NCBI RefSeq assembly: GCF_017309385.1
Contig: NZ_JAFJMJ010000001.1
Location: forward strand, 930,001-994,000
DNA: 64,000 nucleotides
Direction: 5' to 3'
Source: Amycolatopsis sp. 195334CR
Lineage (GTDB): Bacteria > Actinomycetota > Actinomycetes > Mycobacteriales > Pseudonocardiaceae
The position numbers and the translations under genes were made by a program. Positions 1-8,803 of this stretch are shown here, in pieces (position 1 is the stretch's first letter; each line of letters opens with the position of its first letter). Under the pieces are notes generated by a model, which saw only the letters and a program-made list of their open reading frames with translations, was not told the origin of the DNA and searched no databases.

Positions 1-2
1 AC

Positions 3-116
3 ACCTCCGACGATCCCGCCGCGGCCTGGCGCGAGGTGCATATCTGGTTCGGCGGCCACCGCGCCGCCCACCTACTCGGCACCGCCCCGCGTCCCGCGCA
101 GGCGTCCGCCCCCTGA
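3..116 (+). CDS. 3' end of an unidentified gene (partial)
   Basis: An open frame enters from the left edge and stops at TGA 114-116. The visible 37 residues (TSDDPAAAWREVHIWFGG...) have codon use typical of this genome. The gene runs in the same direction as the radical SAM operon and ends about 90 bases before it, so it may belong to the same transcription unit. The family cannot be recognised from this tail. Confidence 0.45.
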   Translation, partial: TSDDPAAAWREVHIWFGGHRAAHLLGTAPRPAQASAP

Positions 117-206
117 CCACCACTCCCGGACGGGCGGGCCGCACCGACCCCCACCGCCACGCACCCGTCCATCAGGACCTGGTTTTACGTTGTCCGACAA
201 AGAGAA

Positions 207-1388
207 ATGAGCCCTACCTTGCCTCTTTCCTCGCCCCGCACGCGATCGTTACCGATGCTGAGCGCCGCAGACATCGCCGCGCTCGAGCCTTCGCTCGCGG
301 ACCCGATCGAGTACCGCAAGTCCGGCTTGTCGCTCAACCACGTCATCGGCTGCCCGCTGAACTGCGGCTACTGCGTGCGCCACGTCTTCGACAACTTCGC
401 GATGAAGCTCCCGCGCCGGCTGATGACCGACGCCGACGCCGTCGCGCTGCTGACCAGCCACCGCTACTTCCGGCCCCACACCACACCGATCCAGCTGTTC
501 AACCGCGCGACCGATCCGATGCTGCCGGTGGTCAAGCCCCACACCTTCGCCGTGCTGGGCATGCTCGACGCTCTCGGCCTGACCAACCACGTCCTGGTCA
601 TCACCCGCTGGCGGGTCACCGCCGAGGACTGCGCGGTCCTCAACAGCTTCGGCAACATCACCCTGACCGTCCTGGTCACCCACTCCGGCATCGACCACCC
701 CGGCATCGAACCGGTGGACTCCTCCATCGCCGCCACCAGCCTCACGACGCTGTTCGCCCACGCCGAGCGCTACCGCACCGTGCTCTACTGGCGCCCGATC
801 GTGCCCGGCCTCAACGACATCGACGCCCACCTCCAGCGCGCCCGCGAGCTGTCCCGCCACGCCCACGCCACGGTGTTCACCGGCCTGTTCTACCGCCAGC
901 AGATCGCCGACTACTACCGCGAACTCGGCCTGCCCGAACCCTACGAGGACACCGCGCGGCGCAAGATCATGCCCGAAACCCTCGAACACCGCATCCTCAC
1001 CGCCTTCGGCCAAGACACCGACCACCGCGCGGCCGGGGGCGCGTTGTTCCGCAAGACCAGCTGCGCGGTCGCCTACGCCCACCGGGTGGCCGACTACAAC
1101 GGCCACTACGGCATCCGGGAACTGTGCGACATCTGCCCGGCCGCCCAACAGCAGCGCTGCGCGAATGCCTGGCGCGCACCCGACAGGGACCTGGTTGTCA
1201 CCCAGGCGCGCGACTACGGCGCGGTGGGCGAGGTGGAACTGACCGACCGGGCAATCATGGTGGCGGGCCTGGACGAACCACCCCGCTACGCGATCCAGCA
1301 CCGCTTCGGGTTCCAGGTCCACGACCGGGACAAGCCCCACCACTACAAACGGCACGGCCGCGCCGACCTCGGCTGGCCCACCGTCTAG
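207..1388 (+). CDS. Radical SAM protein
   Basis: A 393-residue protein. The motif GCPLNCGYC supplies the radical SAM CxxxCxxC triad (C49, C53, C56) that binds a [4Fe-4S] cluster and S-adenosylmethionine. A second cysteine group near residues 308-322 (ELCDICPAAQQQRC) could hold an auxiliary cluster. The middle resembles a TIM barrel of the spore-photoproduct-lyase-like type; the substrate is unknown. A purine-rich site (AAAGAGAA) precedes ATG 207; an internal ATG at 255 is an alternative start. It heads a run of four same-strand genes (exonuclease, P-loop protein, aldo/keto reductase), which hints at nucleotide or nucleic-acid chemistry, but this is inference. Confidence 0.85.
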   Translation: MSPTLPLSSPRTRSLPMLSAADIAALEPSLADPIEYRKSGLSLNHVIGCPLNCGYCVRHVFDNFAMKLPRRLMTDADAVALLTSHRYFRPHTTPIQLFNRATDPMLPVVKPHTFAVLGMLDALGLTNHVLVITRWRVTAEDCAVLNSFGNITLTVLVTHSGIDHPGIEPVDSSIAATSLTTLFAHAERYRTVLYWRPIVPGLNDIDAHLQRARELSRHAHATVFTGLFYRQQIADYYRELGLPEPYEDTARRKIMPETLEHRILTAFGQDTDHRAAGGALFRKTSCAVAYAHRVADYNGHYGIRELCDICPAAQQQRCANAWRAPDRDLVVTQARDYGAVGEVELTDRAIMVAGLDEPPRYAIQHRFGFQVHDRDKPHHYKRHGRADLGWPTV

Positions 1389-1396
1389 GAGAACGC

Positions 1397-1996
1397 ATGG
1401 ATTTCGGTACCTGGCCGCGGCTGCTCGTCGTCGACGTCGAAGGCAACGGCGCCACCCCGCCCGAGGCCGTCGAAGTCGCGCTGCTCCCGTTCGCCGACGG
1501 CCAGCCCGACCCGCAGGCGGTGTTCAGCACGCTGATCCAGCCGGTCACGCCGATCTCCCGGTTCGTCACCCGGATCCACGGCATCACCAACGACGACGTC
1601 GCCCACGCGCCTCGCTGGGACGAGGCCGGCCCGAAGGTCGCGGCGCGGCTGGGCACCGCATGGATCGCCGCCCACAGCGCCGCCACCGAGTACTCCGTGC
1701 TGCGCCGTCACCTACCCCACTGGCAGCCCACCGGCGTGCTCGACACCCTCCGCCTCGCCCGCCGCGCCTTCCCCACTGCGGACGGGTACTCGCTCGACGC
1801 GCTGCTCCAGCACATCGGCATCGACACAAGCGGCATCGACGGGCAGCGCCACCGGGCCGCCTTCGACGCCCACCTCACCGCGCTGCTGCTGCGCGAGATC
1901 GCCGCCACCTACCCCAGCTGGGACGCCCTCATCGCCGACGGCGTCCCGCCCGGCAAACCGGGCACCCCCACCCACGAAGGAGACACCCTATGGTGA
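1397..1996 (+). CDS. 3'-5' exonuclease, DnaQ/DEDDh-like
   Basis: A 199-residue protein. It opens with VVDVEGNG, where the first DEDD pair D-x-E is visible, followed by RIHGITNDDV (typical of DnaQ exonucleases), AAHSAATEYSVL and a late H-x4-D (HRAAFDAH). These are the expected metal-ligand motifs of a DEDDh 3'-5' exonuclease. ATG 1397 is preceded by AGGAGAAC, a good ribosome binding site, 8 bases after the radical SAM stop; longer frames upstream overlap that gene and are unlikely. The stop overlaps the next start (ATG at 1990), so translation is coupled. The family is clear; the substrate is not. Confidence 0.85.
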   Translation: MDFGTWPRLLVVDVEGNGATPPEAVEVALLPFADGQPDPQAVFSTLIQPVTPISRFVTRIHGITNDDVAHAPRWDEAGPKVAARLGTAWIAAHSAATEYSVLRRHLPHWQPTGVLDTLRLARRAFPTADGYSLDALLQHIGIDTSGIDGQRHRAAFDAHLTALLLREIAATYPSWDALIADGVPPGKPGTPTHEGDTLW

Positions 1997-2582
1997 TCCA
2001 GACCGGCCTCGCCGGCACCCACGCCACCGGCAAATCCCTCCTGGCCGACCGCATCGAAATGGAACTGCGCAGCACCGGAATCTCCGTGCAGCGCACTGGC
2101 GGACTCGCCAAACGCGCCGCCGCACTAGGCTTCCCCAAGATGAACCGGCACACCGCCACTTCCACCGAGTGGATCATCACCGCCGGCGCCGCGATCGTGC
2201 TCGAAGCAGAACTCGACGCCGACGTCGTCCTCATCGACCGCACCGCCCACGACGCCCTCGCCTACTACACCGCCGCCCTCGCCCTGCGTGGCGAACACCC
2301 CGAGCCCGACGACCTCACCCGGCTACAGACCCTGGCCAGCCTGCACACCCACCGCCTGCATGTCCTCCTGGCCACCGTGCTCGACCCCGACGCCCCGTTC
2401 ACCGCCCCGCCGGGCAAGACCCCGCCTACACCAACCCCAAGTTCCGGGCACTGGTCGACCAGCACCTGCACCTCCACCTGGCCAACACCCACATCGAACA
2501 CCGGGCGGTCCCCCGGGCCGGCCACAGCGAGGCCGTCGCCGCCACCGTGGCCGCCGTGACCCGTGAGCTGAGCGCCGCGTGA
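1990..2582 (+). CDS. P-loop kinase/AAA-like protein, apparent frameshift
   Basis: Begins MVIQTGLAGTHATGKS with a clear Walker A (GTHATGKS) and later VVLIDRTAHDALAYY, the Walker B/LID pattern of small nucleoside-kinase-like P-loop proteins. The starting frame loses coding character after residue 142 (about 2416) and turns into a Pro/Thr/Ser run ending at 2559. The next frame continues sensibly (DPAYTNPKFRALVDQHL...) to TGA 2580-2582, which overlaps the next gene's GTG. One missing G after the codons GGC AAG would restore a single protein of about 197 residues. This may be a real mutation, a sequencing error or a -1 shift. Function unassigned, possibly a (deoxy)nucleotide kinase. Confidence 0.7.
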
Positions 2583-3370
2583 ACGCCGCGGCGATGCCCG
2601 GCGGAAGCATCTCCTTCGGCAGCCGGACTGTCTCCCGGCTCGGACTGGGCACGATGCGCCTGACCGGCTCCGGCACCTGGGGCGACCCATCCGATCCCGA
2701 CCGCGCCCGCGCGGTGCTGCGCACCGCGGTGAGCGACCTGGGCATCACCCACCTCGACACTGCCGACGCCTACGGCCCGCACACCGTCGAAGAACTCATC
2801 CGCGACACCCTGCAGCCCTACCCCGCCGATCTGCTGATCGCCACCAAAGTCGGCATGATCCGGCCCGGCCCAAACCGATGGTGTCCCCTCGGCCGCCCGG
2901 ACTACCTGCGCGCCGCGGCGGAGGCCTCCCTGCGCCGCCTCGGCACCGACCATCTCGGCCTCTGCTACCTCCATCGAGTCGACGCCGCCATCCCGCTGGC
3001 CGACCAAGTCGGTGTCCTCGCCGACCTGCACACCGAGGGCAAGATCGGCGAGATCGGCCTCTCCAAGGTGACACCGGAACAGATCACCGAAGCCGCTGCG
3101 ATCACCCCGATCGCCGCGGTGCAGAACCCCTTCAACCTTGACGAACCCGACGACCCCGCCGTCGATCACTGCGCCCGCAACGGAGTCACCTACGTCCCCT
3201 ACAGGCCGCTCAACACCGGCAAACTCGCCGTGGATGGAGTTGAGCACGCCCTGCGCTGGCTCCTCAACCGCGGCGACCACCTCGCCCTCATCCCCGGCAC
3301 CTCCAACCGCGCCCACCTCGCCGAACTCGCTACCGCCACCGCGTCCTTCACGAACACGAAACGCGAGTAA
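2579..3370 (+). CDS. Aldo/keto reductase
   Basis: A 263-residue NADPH-dependent oxidoreductase of the AKR superfamily. The tetrad is visible: D in LDTADAYG with the following Y, K in IATKVG, and H in CYLHRVD. The NADP-binding end carries LIPGTSNRAHL. It is somewhat shorter than typical AKRs (about 280-330). GTG 2579 overlaps the previous TGA in a GTGA arrangement, supporting co-translation with the P-loop gene and showing which frame of that gene is real. The substrate is unknown. Confidence 0.88.
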   Translation: MNAAAMPGGSISFGSRTVSRLGLGTMRLTGSGTWGDPSDPDRARAVLRTAVSDLGITHLDTADAYGPHTVEELIRDTLQPYPADLLIATKVGMIRPGPNRWCPLGRPDYLRAAAEASLRRLGTDHLGLCYLHRVDAAIPLADQVGVLADLHTEGKIGEIGLSKVTPEQITEAAAITPIAAVQNPFNLDEPDDPAVDHCARNGVTYVPYRPLNTGKLAVDGVEHALRWLLNRGDHLALIPGTSNRAHLAELATATASFTNTKRE

Positions 3371-3667
3371 GGCCGTGGCCGTGTGGGCACCGAACAGCAG
3401 GCTAGCGCCCACTCTGGCGAAGCTCGCGGCCAGGTCGGTCAACCTGGTGGCAGCCCAGCACGCGGCCCGGCCCTGTGTCCCAGTAGTTGAACCAAACCCG
3501 GCATGGCGAACACACACCGACGTGCCGGTCTGTTCGTTCTGGCCCCAAGCTGGACAGCGCCGATGTAGCCACGAAGAGACCTCACAGCACGCACGCGTGT
3601 GACGACTACTTAGGCGTGGTCTGGGCTTGGCGACGGCGCTGACGGACATCGACAGGGTCTATCCCGT

Positions 3668-3995
3668 GATCGGCTCTGGCCCGAATGCGGTGGTAGCGCT
3701 GGGTGGCGTTAGCCGAGCAAGATGCGGTGGCGCAGGAGGGGGAAGCCCGCGCGGCCGTACATCTGCCGCTTGATCATCTTGGTTTTGGTGTTCACTCCTT
3801 CTGTTCGTCCATTGTGGAATGGCTGAGTGACGGCGGCATTGACGGCCTCGCGGTCGAAGTCGAGTCCGCGGGTGTAGGCGTGCAGGTGGGGTAAATCCTC
3901 GGCTCGGGCCCGGTCGATCCAGCCGCTGAGACGGTCGTCGTTGCCGGTGGCCGGGGTGAGCAGAGCCGCGAAGTCACCGACGAGGCCGGCCAGCG
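3668..3995. repeat. Inverted repeat, left copy (328 bp)
   Basis: Covers the last 96 codons of the transposase gene and 41 bases beyond its stop. It matches 5308-5635 in reverse complement as far as I can follow by eye; the match breaks at 3996 and before 3668. Confidence 0.8.
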
Positions 3996-5217
3996 CCGTC
4001 ATCTCGTGGCAGGCGCTCACGGCAGCTTGGAGTCGTTCCCGCTGGTGATCTTGGAGCTTGTCCGGGCGTGTAAGCAGGTAGCGCGCGAGTCGCTTTGGAG
4101 AGATTGCTGGCCGGTCGGATTCGACTCGTCCTTGGGTGATGTAGCGATACAGCAGATTGTGGCTTCCGGTGTAGCCGCGCTGTTTGATCTCTGCCAGCAG
4201 CTGATGGACGGGCACGGCCGGGTTCTCGCGGCGGCGGCTGCGAAGGTAGTCGCGGAATGGGTCGACGAGGGTGGGCCGATACTGCGGTGCGCGAACAAGC
4301 CGGTCGGGTTGATCGATGCGGGCGTATCGCTTCACTGTGTTCAATGCCAGGTTCAGCCGACGTGCGATTTCGAGCAGCCCCACGCCGTGCTTGAGCAAGT
4401 CATGGATCTGTTGCCAGCGTTGGCGGGTAGTCACCGCTCGCGCGCCCTCGCGCAGTGGCGGACCGGTCTTGCCCCAGCAGGCACTGTGCGCGGCGACCTC
4501 CTTCAACACGACCTCGGCGAGGTTGTGCCACAGATGCCAGCGATCGCCAACCTGCACCGCGTCGGGCAGGGCTCGACGGATCGCCTGAGCATAGGTGGCC
4601 GAACCATCCCGGCACACCACCTCCACACCGGGATGTTCCCACAGCCAGGCCTCCAGCACCTCTGCTTTGCGGCCCGGCAACACGTCAACCCGCTCGGCGG
4701 TTTCCGCGTTGATGATCACGGTGGCGTAGCGTTGCCGCTTACGCAGGGCAAAATCGTCCACCCCGATCACCCGGGACACCGATCCGGTCGGCAATGGCAA
4801 CTGCAGCAGCGCCCGCAGCGCGGTCTGCCTCGACAGCACCACACCGACGGCGGCCAGAACCCGGGCGCTTGCACGACCGGCCAATTCCCGCGCAACGCTC
4901 ACCACCTGCGCGGCCAGCCGAGCAGTTCGACGCTGATATCGCTGCACGATGCCGATGGGCTGCTCACGGAACGTCTGCCGCAAGCACCCGAGATGCCCGC
5001 AGCGCATCCGTCGAGTCCGCAGCCTTATCAGCACCCGCCGCCCGTCAACCGGCACATCGACCACCTGCCGGACGACATAGCCGTGCACCCGCCCCGTCGC
5101 CACCCCACAGTCCGGGCAGGCCACAGGACCGGGCCGCGTCGATGCCCGCACCACGAGCACCCCAGCCTCATCGTCGACGCCATCGAGGACCAGGGACGAC
5201 AACCCCGAGAACACCAA
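3709..5217 (-). CDS. ISL3-family transposase
   Basis: A full-length 502-residue transposase. The N-terminus has an ISL3-type zinc-binding segment (CPDCG... RRMRCGHLGC). The DDE core shows IGVDDFALRK, VCRDGSATYAQA with VGDRWHLWHNL, and the family's C-terminal signature around HNGRTEGVNTKTKMIKRQMY, which carries the catalytic E. A helix-turn-helix insert (LLEIARRLNLALNTVKRY) is also visible. The gene looks intact and could be active. Its 3' end is duplicated in inverted form at 5308-5635. Confidence 0.93.
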   Translation of the reverse strand: MVFSGLSSLVLDGVDDEAGVLVVRASTRPGPVACPDCGVATGRVHGYVVRQVVDVPVDGRRVLIRLRTRRMRCGHLGCLRQTFREQPIGIVQRYQRRTARLAAQVVSVARELAGRASARVLAAVGVVLSRQTALRALLQLPLPTGSVSRVIGVDDFALRKRQRYATVIINAETAERVDVLPGRKAEVLEAWLWEHPGVEVVCRDGSATYAQAIRRALPDAVQVGDRWHLWHNLAEVVLKEVAAHSACWGKTGPPLREGARAVTTRQRWQQIHDLLKHGVGLLEIARRLNLALNTVKRYARIDQPDRLVRAPQYRPTLVDPFRDYLRSRRRENPAVPVHQLLAEIKQRGYTGSHNLLYRYITQGRVESDRPAISPKRLARYLLTRPDKLQDHQRERLQAAVSACHEMTALAGLVGDFAALLTPATGNDDRLSGWIDRARAEDLPHLHAYTRGLDFDREAVNAAVTQPFHNGRTEGVNTKTKMIKRQMYGRAGFPLLRHRILLG

Positions 5218-5307
5218 CGCAAGAAGTTGATCACCAGCGCACGGCGCTTACCCTGGCACAGCACCGAATCGGACACGCATCGTCACCACCGGATCCGTGC
5301 CAGAGCC

Positions 5308-5635
5308 CGCTGGCCGGCCTCGTCGGTGACTTCGCGGCTCTGCTCACCCCGGCCACCGGCAACGACGACCGTCTCAGCGGCTGGATCGACCGGGCCCGAG
5401 CCGAGGATTTACCCCACCTGCACGCCTACACCCGCGGACTCGACTTCGACCGCGAGGCCGTCAATGCCGCCGTCACTCAGCCATTCCACAATGGACGAAC
5501 AGAAGGAGTGAACACCAAAACCAAGATGATCAAGCGGCAGATGTACGGCCGCGCGGGCTTCCCCCTCCTGCGCCACCGCATCTTGCTCGGCTAACGCCAC
5601 CCAGCGCTACCACCGCATTCGGGCCAGAGCCGATC
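5308..5635. repeat. Inverted repeat, right copy: truncated transposase 3' end
   Basis: The plus strand encodes the final 95 or so residues of the same ISL3 transposase (from LAGLVGDFAALLTPATGND to the stop at 5592-5594), a 5'-truncated copy. It has no start codon of its own and should not yield a functional protein. Confidence 0.8.
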
Positions 5636-5667
5636 TTGGAACAGTCCCCATCGACAGCTCTGCTGAC

Positions 5668-5701
5668 GGGTCTATCCCGTGATCGATCACGGGATAGACC
5701 C
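5668..5701. repeat. Head-to-head IS terminal repeats (34-bp palindrome)
   Basis: GGGTCTATCCCGTGATC (5668-5684) is followed directly by its reverse complement (5685-5701), giving a perfect palindrome. One arm matches the left terminal repeat at 3655-3671, so two IS ends abut here. Confidence 0.8.
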
Positions 5702-5784
5702 GACAAAGCCCAACCAGGGTGTTGTGGGGGCTCGGATGGCCTCTCTATGGCCTGGGTGGGTCCAGCGAGATTGCGGAACGTTAC

Positions 5785-6792
5785 TCAGCTGTAGCGAGCG
5801 GCGATGATGCGGCCGTTGCCGGCTCGAGCGTAGCGTGATCTGGCGAGGTCGTTGGTGATGAAGGTCCGGATGACGAAGCGGTCCGAGCCATCGAATCGGG
5901 GGCGGAACGGTGACCGGCCGTGCACTGTCCTGTTGTTGTCGATGAGGAGTAGGTCTCCAGGTTTGAGGCTGTAGTAATGGCGGTGCGTCTGGTACAGGGC
6001 GAGGACGTCAGCGAAGGCGGCCTTCGCCGCCGGGGTCGTGCTGATCATGAGGTCTTGATCTAGGGTGATGTAGGGGTCATCTGCCGCTCCGTACAGGATT
6101 GGCATGGGTCCGCGGACGTCGCCGGCGTCGAACTCGTGGCCGCCGACGCGGAAGGACTCGTCGACTCCTGTCATCCAGCGGGTCCGTCGAAGTTCGTGGA
6201 GATCAGCGCCTGTCGCCAGCACACTAATCTGCCGGGCGGTGAAGGTGTAGGTCTGTGCCTGGGGGTCTCCTCGCAGGCAGGCGAGGCTGATGTAGTCGGG
6301 GCGGAGTTCACTGAAGGCCTGTTCGGTGTGCAACTCAAGTTCAGTCAAGGAACTGAGACTGGTCTGAGTGGCAGCCGCTTCCCGTGCAGGGACCATGTCC
6401 TGGAACAGGCGACCGAAGCCCTCGGCTTCGTACCCGATGAGGTGGCCAAGGGCCTCGCCGATCAGAGCCTGCGCACGGGCCAGCAGAGTCCGTTCCCCGA
6501 GGTGGTGGGTGTTGTCCGCCGGTGTTGAGGGGGTCGGACCGATCGGTAGACCGGTCAGTAGCAGGTAGCCGGTCGAGCTGCCCCACCGCGCGAACTCATG
6601 GAGAGCACGCCCTACTCGCGCAGGGAGTCGGGCGGCCGTCACGCGAGCGTCGGCACAGAACTTCTCGGGGTGCGTGGCCGGGTCGGTACGCACCGTCCGG
6701 GCGAGGTCGAGGAGGACCTGGCGTTCAGCCGGGCTCAGGTTGAGCACCGCTCGCGCTTGTGTCGCAGACGAATTTTTCAGCATCGTGCGCAT
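5785..6792 (-). CDS. Fe(II)/2-oxoglutarate oxygenase, AsnO/VioC-like
   Basis: A 335-residue protein of the clavaminate-synthase-like branch of TauD/TfdA oxygenases. The metal triad is H155-x-E157 (LHTEQAF) and H291 (NRTVHGR), with R305 (SDRFVIR) placed to bind 2-oxoglutarate. The stretch ELRPDYISLACLRGDP resembles asparagine and arginine hydroxylases (AsnO, VioC), which act on free amino acids for non-ribosomal peptides. GGGAGTGAAGACATG places the start at 6792; the frame extends 32 codons further without an equal site. No NRPS gene is adjacent, so the substrate (free amino acid or peptide) is open. Divergent from the XRE-type regulator. Confidence 0.85.
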   Translation of the reverse strand: MRTMLKNSSATQARAVLNLSPAERQVLLDLARTVRTDPATHPEKFCADARVTAARLPARVGRALHEFARWGSSTGYLLLTGLPIGPTPSTPADNTHHLGERTLLARAQALIGEALGHLIGYEAEGFGRLFQDMVPAREAAATQTSLSSLTELELHTEQAFSELRPDYISLACLRGDPQAQTYTFTARQISVLATGADLHELRRTRWMTGVDESFRVGGHEFDAGDVRGPMPILYGAADDPYITLDQDLMISTTPAAKAAFADVLALYQTHRHYYSLKPGDLLLIDNNRTVHGRSPFRPRFDGSDRFVIRTFITNDLARSRYARAGNGRIIAARYS

Positions 6793-6959
6793 GTCTTCAC
6801 TCCCTGGATCGATCTTTGACGTTGACTCTCGCCGGGATAGCTCGCAAAGGATCGCCTGAAGCTGCCGAGGGAGGTGGCTACGTTGCATTACTAAACGAGC
6901 CGTGCAATCAACGGCGTGGCCGCATGATTCGCCAGTTATAGTCGAAAGTTTTCACCTGG
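6793..6959. promoter_or_regulatory. Divergent intergenic region
   Basis: 167 bases between the oxygenase (minus) and the XRE-type gene (plus), less GC-rich than its neighbours (for example GATTCGCCAGTTATAGTCG near 6927). It must carry promoters for both genes; no operator could be assigned with confidence. Confidence 0.4.
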
Positions 6960-8645
6960 GTGAACCTGTCGACCCTGGTCAGCAGGCCATACGCTGGGAG
7001 CGTGGCAATCCAGCAAGGTGACAGGAAAGCCTCCCGTGTCACCAGCGATACTGCGCGATTCACTGGCCGTAGCAGGCTGGCCTGGCTACTGCGTGCGAAC
7101 AGATCGTACACCGACCGAGAAGAATTCCGACAACTTCGCAGTTTCGCCGCAGCTTTTCCGGGAGGGGTTCATGCTGGAGCTATAAGCACGAGCCAGGTCA
7201 GTCGGTGGGAGACGGGGCACACGCCACCGTCTGCGTCTGTTCTGGCCCGGTACGAGGACATGCTGGGGCTTCGGCCTGCAGCACTGACCACCGTGGCCGA
7301 CGCAATCATGCGGTACGCCGGGTCTCGGCTAGGAGCTCCCGAGTTACGCCGGCACCTGCAGGGGTCAGACGAGGCACTCGATGATCGGCTCGACGAGTTA
7401 CTCGATCCCGTGCTGTGCCGCGGAGAGATGAGCGGAGCTCAGTGGGACGAGTTGTCCTATCAGTTGATCACTCGGCCAACGACTTTCCTGCCATCGCGGA
7501 TGTGGGCCTCGCTGGCCGAGCGACTGCTGTCGGAGGTGATCATCGCCGAAGGCATCGCGTGGTTCCAGCGGTTCGAAGCCCTGAGCAGGATTCTGGGACA
7601 TCCGCGGGGCCAGCATGCCGTCATCTCGGCATGCGGCGAGCTGGTCAACGATCCGACCAACCAAGTGTTCATGGAGCCACTGTCGATCATGGACGGCAGC
7701 CGCCACCGGGCAGCGAATCTGCATGTGACGCGCCAGCTGGCGAGTCCCACGAACGACCAGGCCCTACGCGGAGCATTACTGGCCAGCGTACGCAAGGTGC
7801 GCGACAATCATTTCGACGGTGCCGAACTGATAGCGTTGCATGATTTGCTCGTTCAGCACATATCTGATCAAGATACGCATCTGAACGCCCGGCCTCTAGC
7901 CAGCGAAGTTCTCCGCCTGATCCCGCTAGCCTCGCTGCCTAAACGGGGCAAGGCACTCGATCGGGCGCTACGCGAAGACGAGGTGCTCGACCAGGTCGTG
8001 CGCACCGGGCGGATAGCCCGGGCACAGGTCACGGCAGCCACGGTGTCACGGATTTGCGCTCTCACCTTGGGTTCGCTGGGTGAAGATCCGCACCCCGAGT
8101 TGGAACGAGGCCTGCGCGTCGTCACCGAGGAGATGCTCTACAGCCCGGTCAGCGACGTTCGCCTGCTGGCGGCTCAGATGGTAGCGGTCACCCCTCTGCG
8201 CGGTCCGATGGCAGACGTTCTGACCCAAGAACTGACCACGCGATCGACCACGGCAGCACCGGTGTACTCGACGGCGGTTCTGGGCGTCCTGCCTTTCCTG
8301 GCCTTCTCCAAGCACCGGGCCCCAGTAGAACGCCTCGCCCTGCGCGGTCCACTCCCTTCAGCCGTGGCTGATGGGGCAGTGTGGGCACTTGCACACCTGC
8401 CAGCCGGGCATCGCAGTCCTTTTTGGAATGCGGCTTTACGGAGCCATCTGTCCGCATGGGAGAGAACCTCATCGTCACAGGCTGAACGAACGATCCGCGG
8501 TCTTGTCTACGGGCTCGGCGTCCACCAACACGATGCTGCACTACGCCTGGTCCAGAATGACACTCGATTCCCGGCAACTGCCCGTACAGCCGCCCGCTGG
8601 TGGCTGGGCATCGCCCGTGACATCCGCACCAGCGCACGACTGTAG
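6960..8645 (+). CDS. XRE-type helix-turn-helix protein with long helical C-domain
   Basis: A 561-residue protein. Residues about 37-105 form a helix-turn-helix segment (SRLAWLLRANR ... ISTSQVSRWETGHTPPSASVLARYEDMLGL), typical of XRE regulators of actinomycetes. The remaining roughly 450 residues are alpha-helical with repeat-like units, perhaps HEAT/ARM-like, and show no catalytic motif. GTG 6960 is taken; a GTG at 7002 is possible. Its divergent placement suggests it regulates the 2-oxoglutarate oxygenase gene. Confidence 0.75.
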   Translation: MNLSTLVSRPYAGSVAIQQGDRKASRVTSDTARFTGRSRLAWLLRANRSYTDREEFRQLRSFAAAFPGGVHAGAISTSQVSRWETGHTPPSASVLARYEDMLGLRPAALTTVADAIMRYAGSRLGAPELRRHLQGSDEALDDRLDELLDPVLCRGEMSGAQWDELSYQLITRPTTFLPSRMWASLAERLLSEVIIAEGIAWFQRFEALSRILGHPRGQHAVISACGELVNDPTNQVFMEPLSIMDGSRHRAANLHVTRQLASPTNDQALRGALLASVRKVRDNHFDGAELIALHDLLVQHISDQDTHLNARPLASEVLRLIPLASLPKRGKALDRALREDEVLDQVVRTGRIARAQVTAATVSRICALTLGSLGEDPHPELERGLRVVTEEMLYSPVSDVRLLAAQMVAVTPLRGPMADVLTQELTTRSTTAAPVYSTAVLGVLPFLAFSKHRAPVERLALRGPLPSAVADGAVWALAHLPAGHRSPFWNAALRSHLSAWERTSSSQAERTIRGLVYGLGVHQHDAALRLVQNDTRFPATARTAARWWLGIARDIRTSARL

Positions 8646-8803
8646 AGGAATTAGCGTCCAAGATCGTTGACCCCTAGCACGGCTTGCCGGTGACGCGGCG
8701 CAGGAGGTCTGACAGCCCCGAAGCCTGCACGATCTCGTCATAGGCCGTACAGTTCTTCAGCACCGAGTCCGACTGGAAACTCGCGCGTGGCAGTAGATCA
8801 GCG

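Larger units (their letters stand above)
3655..5701. mobile_element. ISL3-family insertion sequence with inverted 3' duplication
   Basis: The outer ends carry inverted 17-bp repeats: GGGTCTATCCCGTGATC at 3655-3671 and its reverse complement at 5685-5701. Inside is a full ISL3-type transposase on the minus strand. Abnormally, 3668-3995 (transposase 3' end plus flank) is repeated in inverted orientation at 5308-5635. The right end also holds two terminal repeats head to head, forming a perfect 34-bp palindrome at 5668-5701. I found no convincing 8-bp target duplication at the outer ends. The structure looks like two IS copies collapsed into one, or an aberrant transposition product. Confidence 0.75.

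Noticed and set aside
3138..3602. 154-codon frame after the aldo/keto reductase
   Set aside because: Overlaps the reductase in another frame and is Thr/Pro-rich; 3371-3654 shows no supportable gene.
4006..5511. 501-codon plus-strand frame through the IS
   Set aside because: Mostly antisense to the transposase. Its tail only re-reads the inverted duplicate in another frame.
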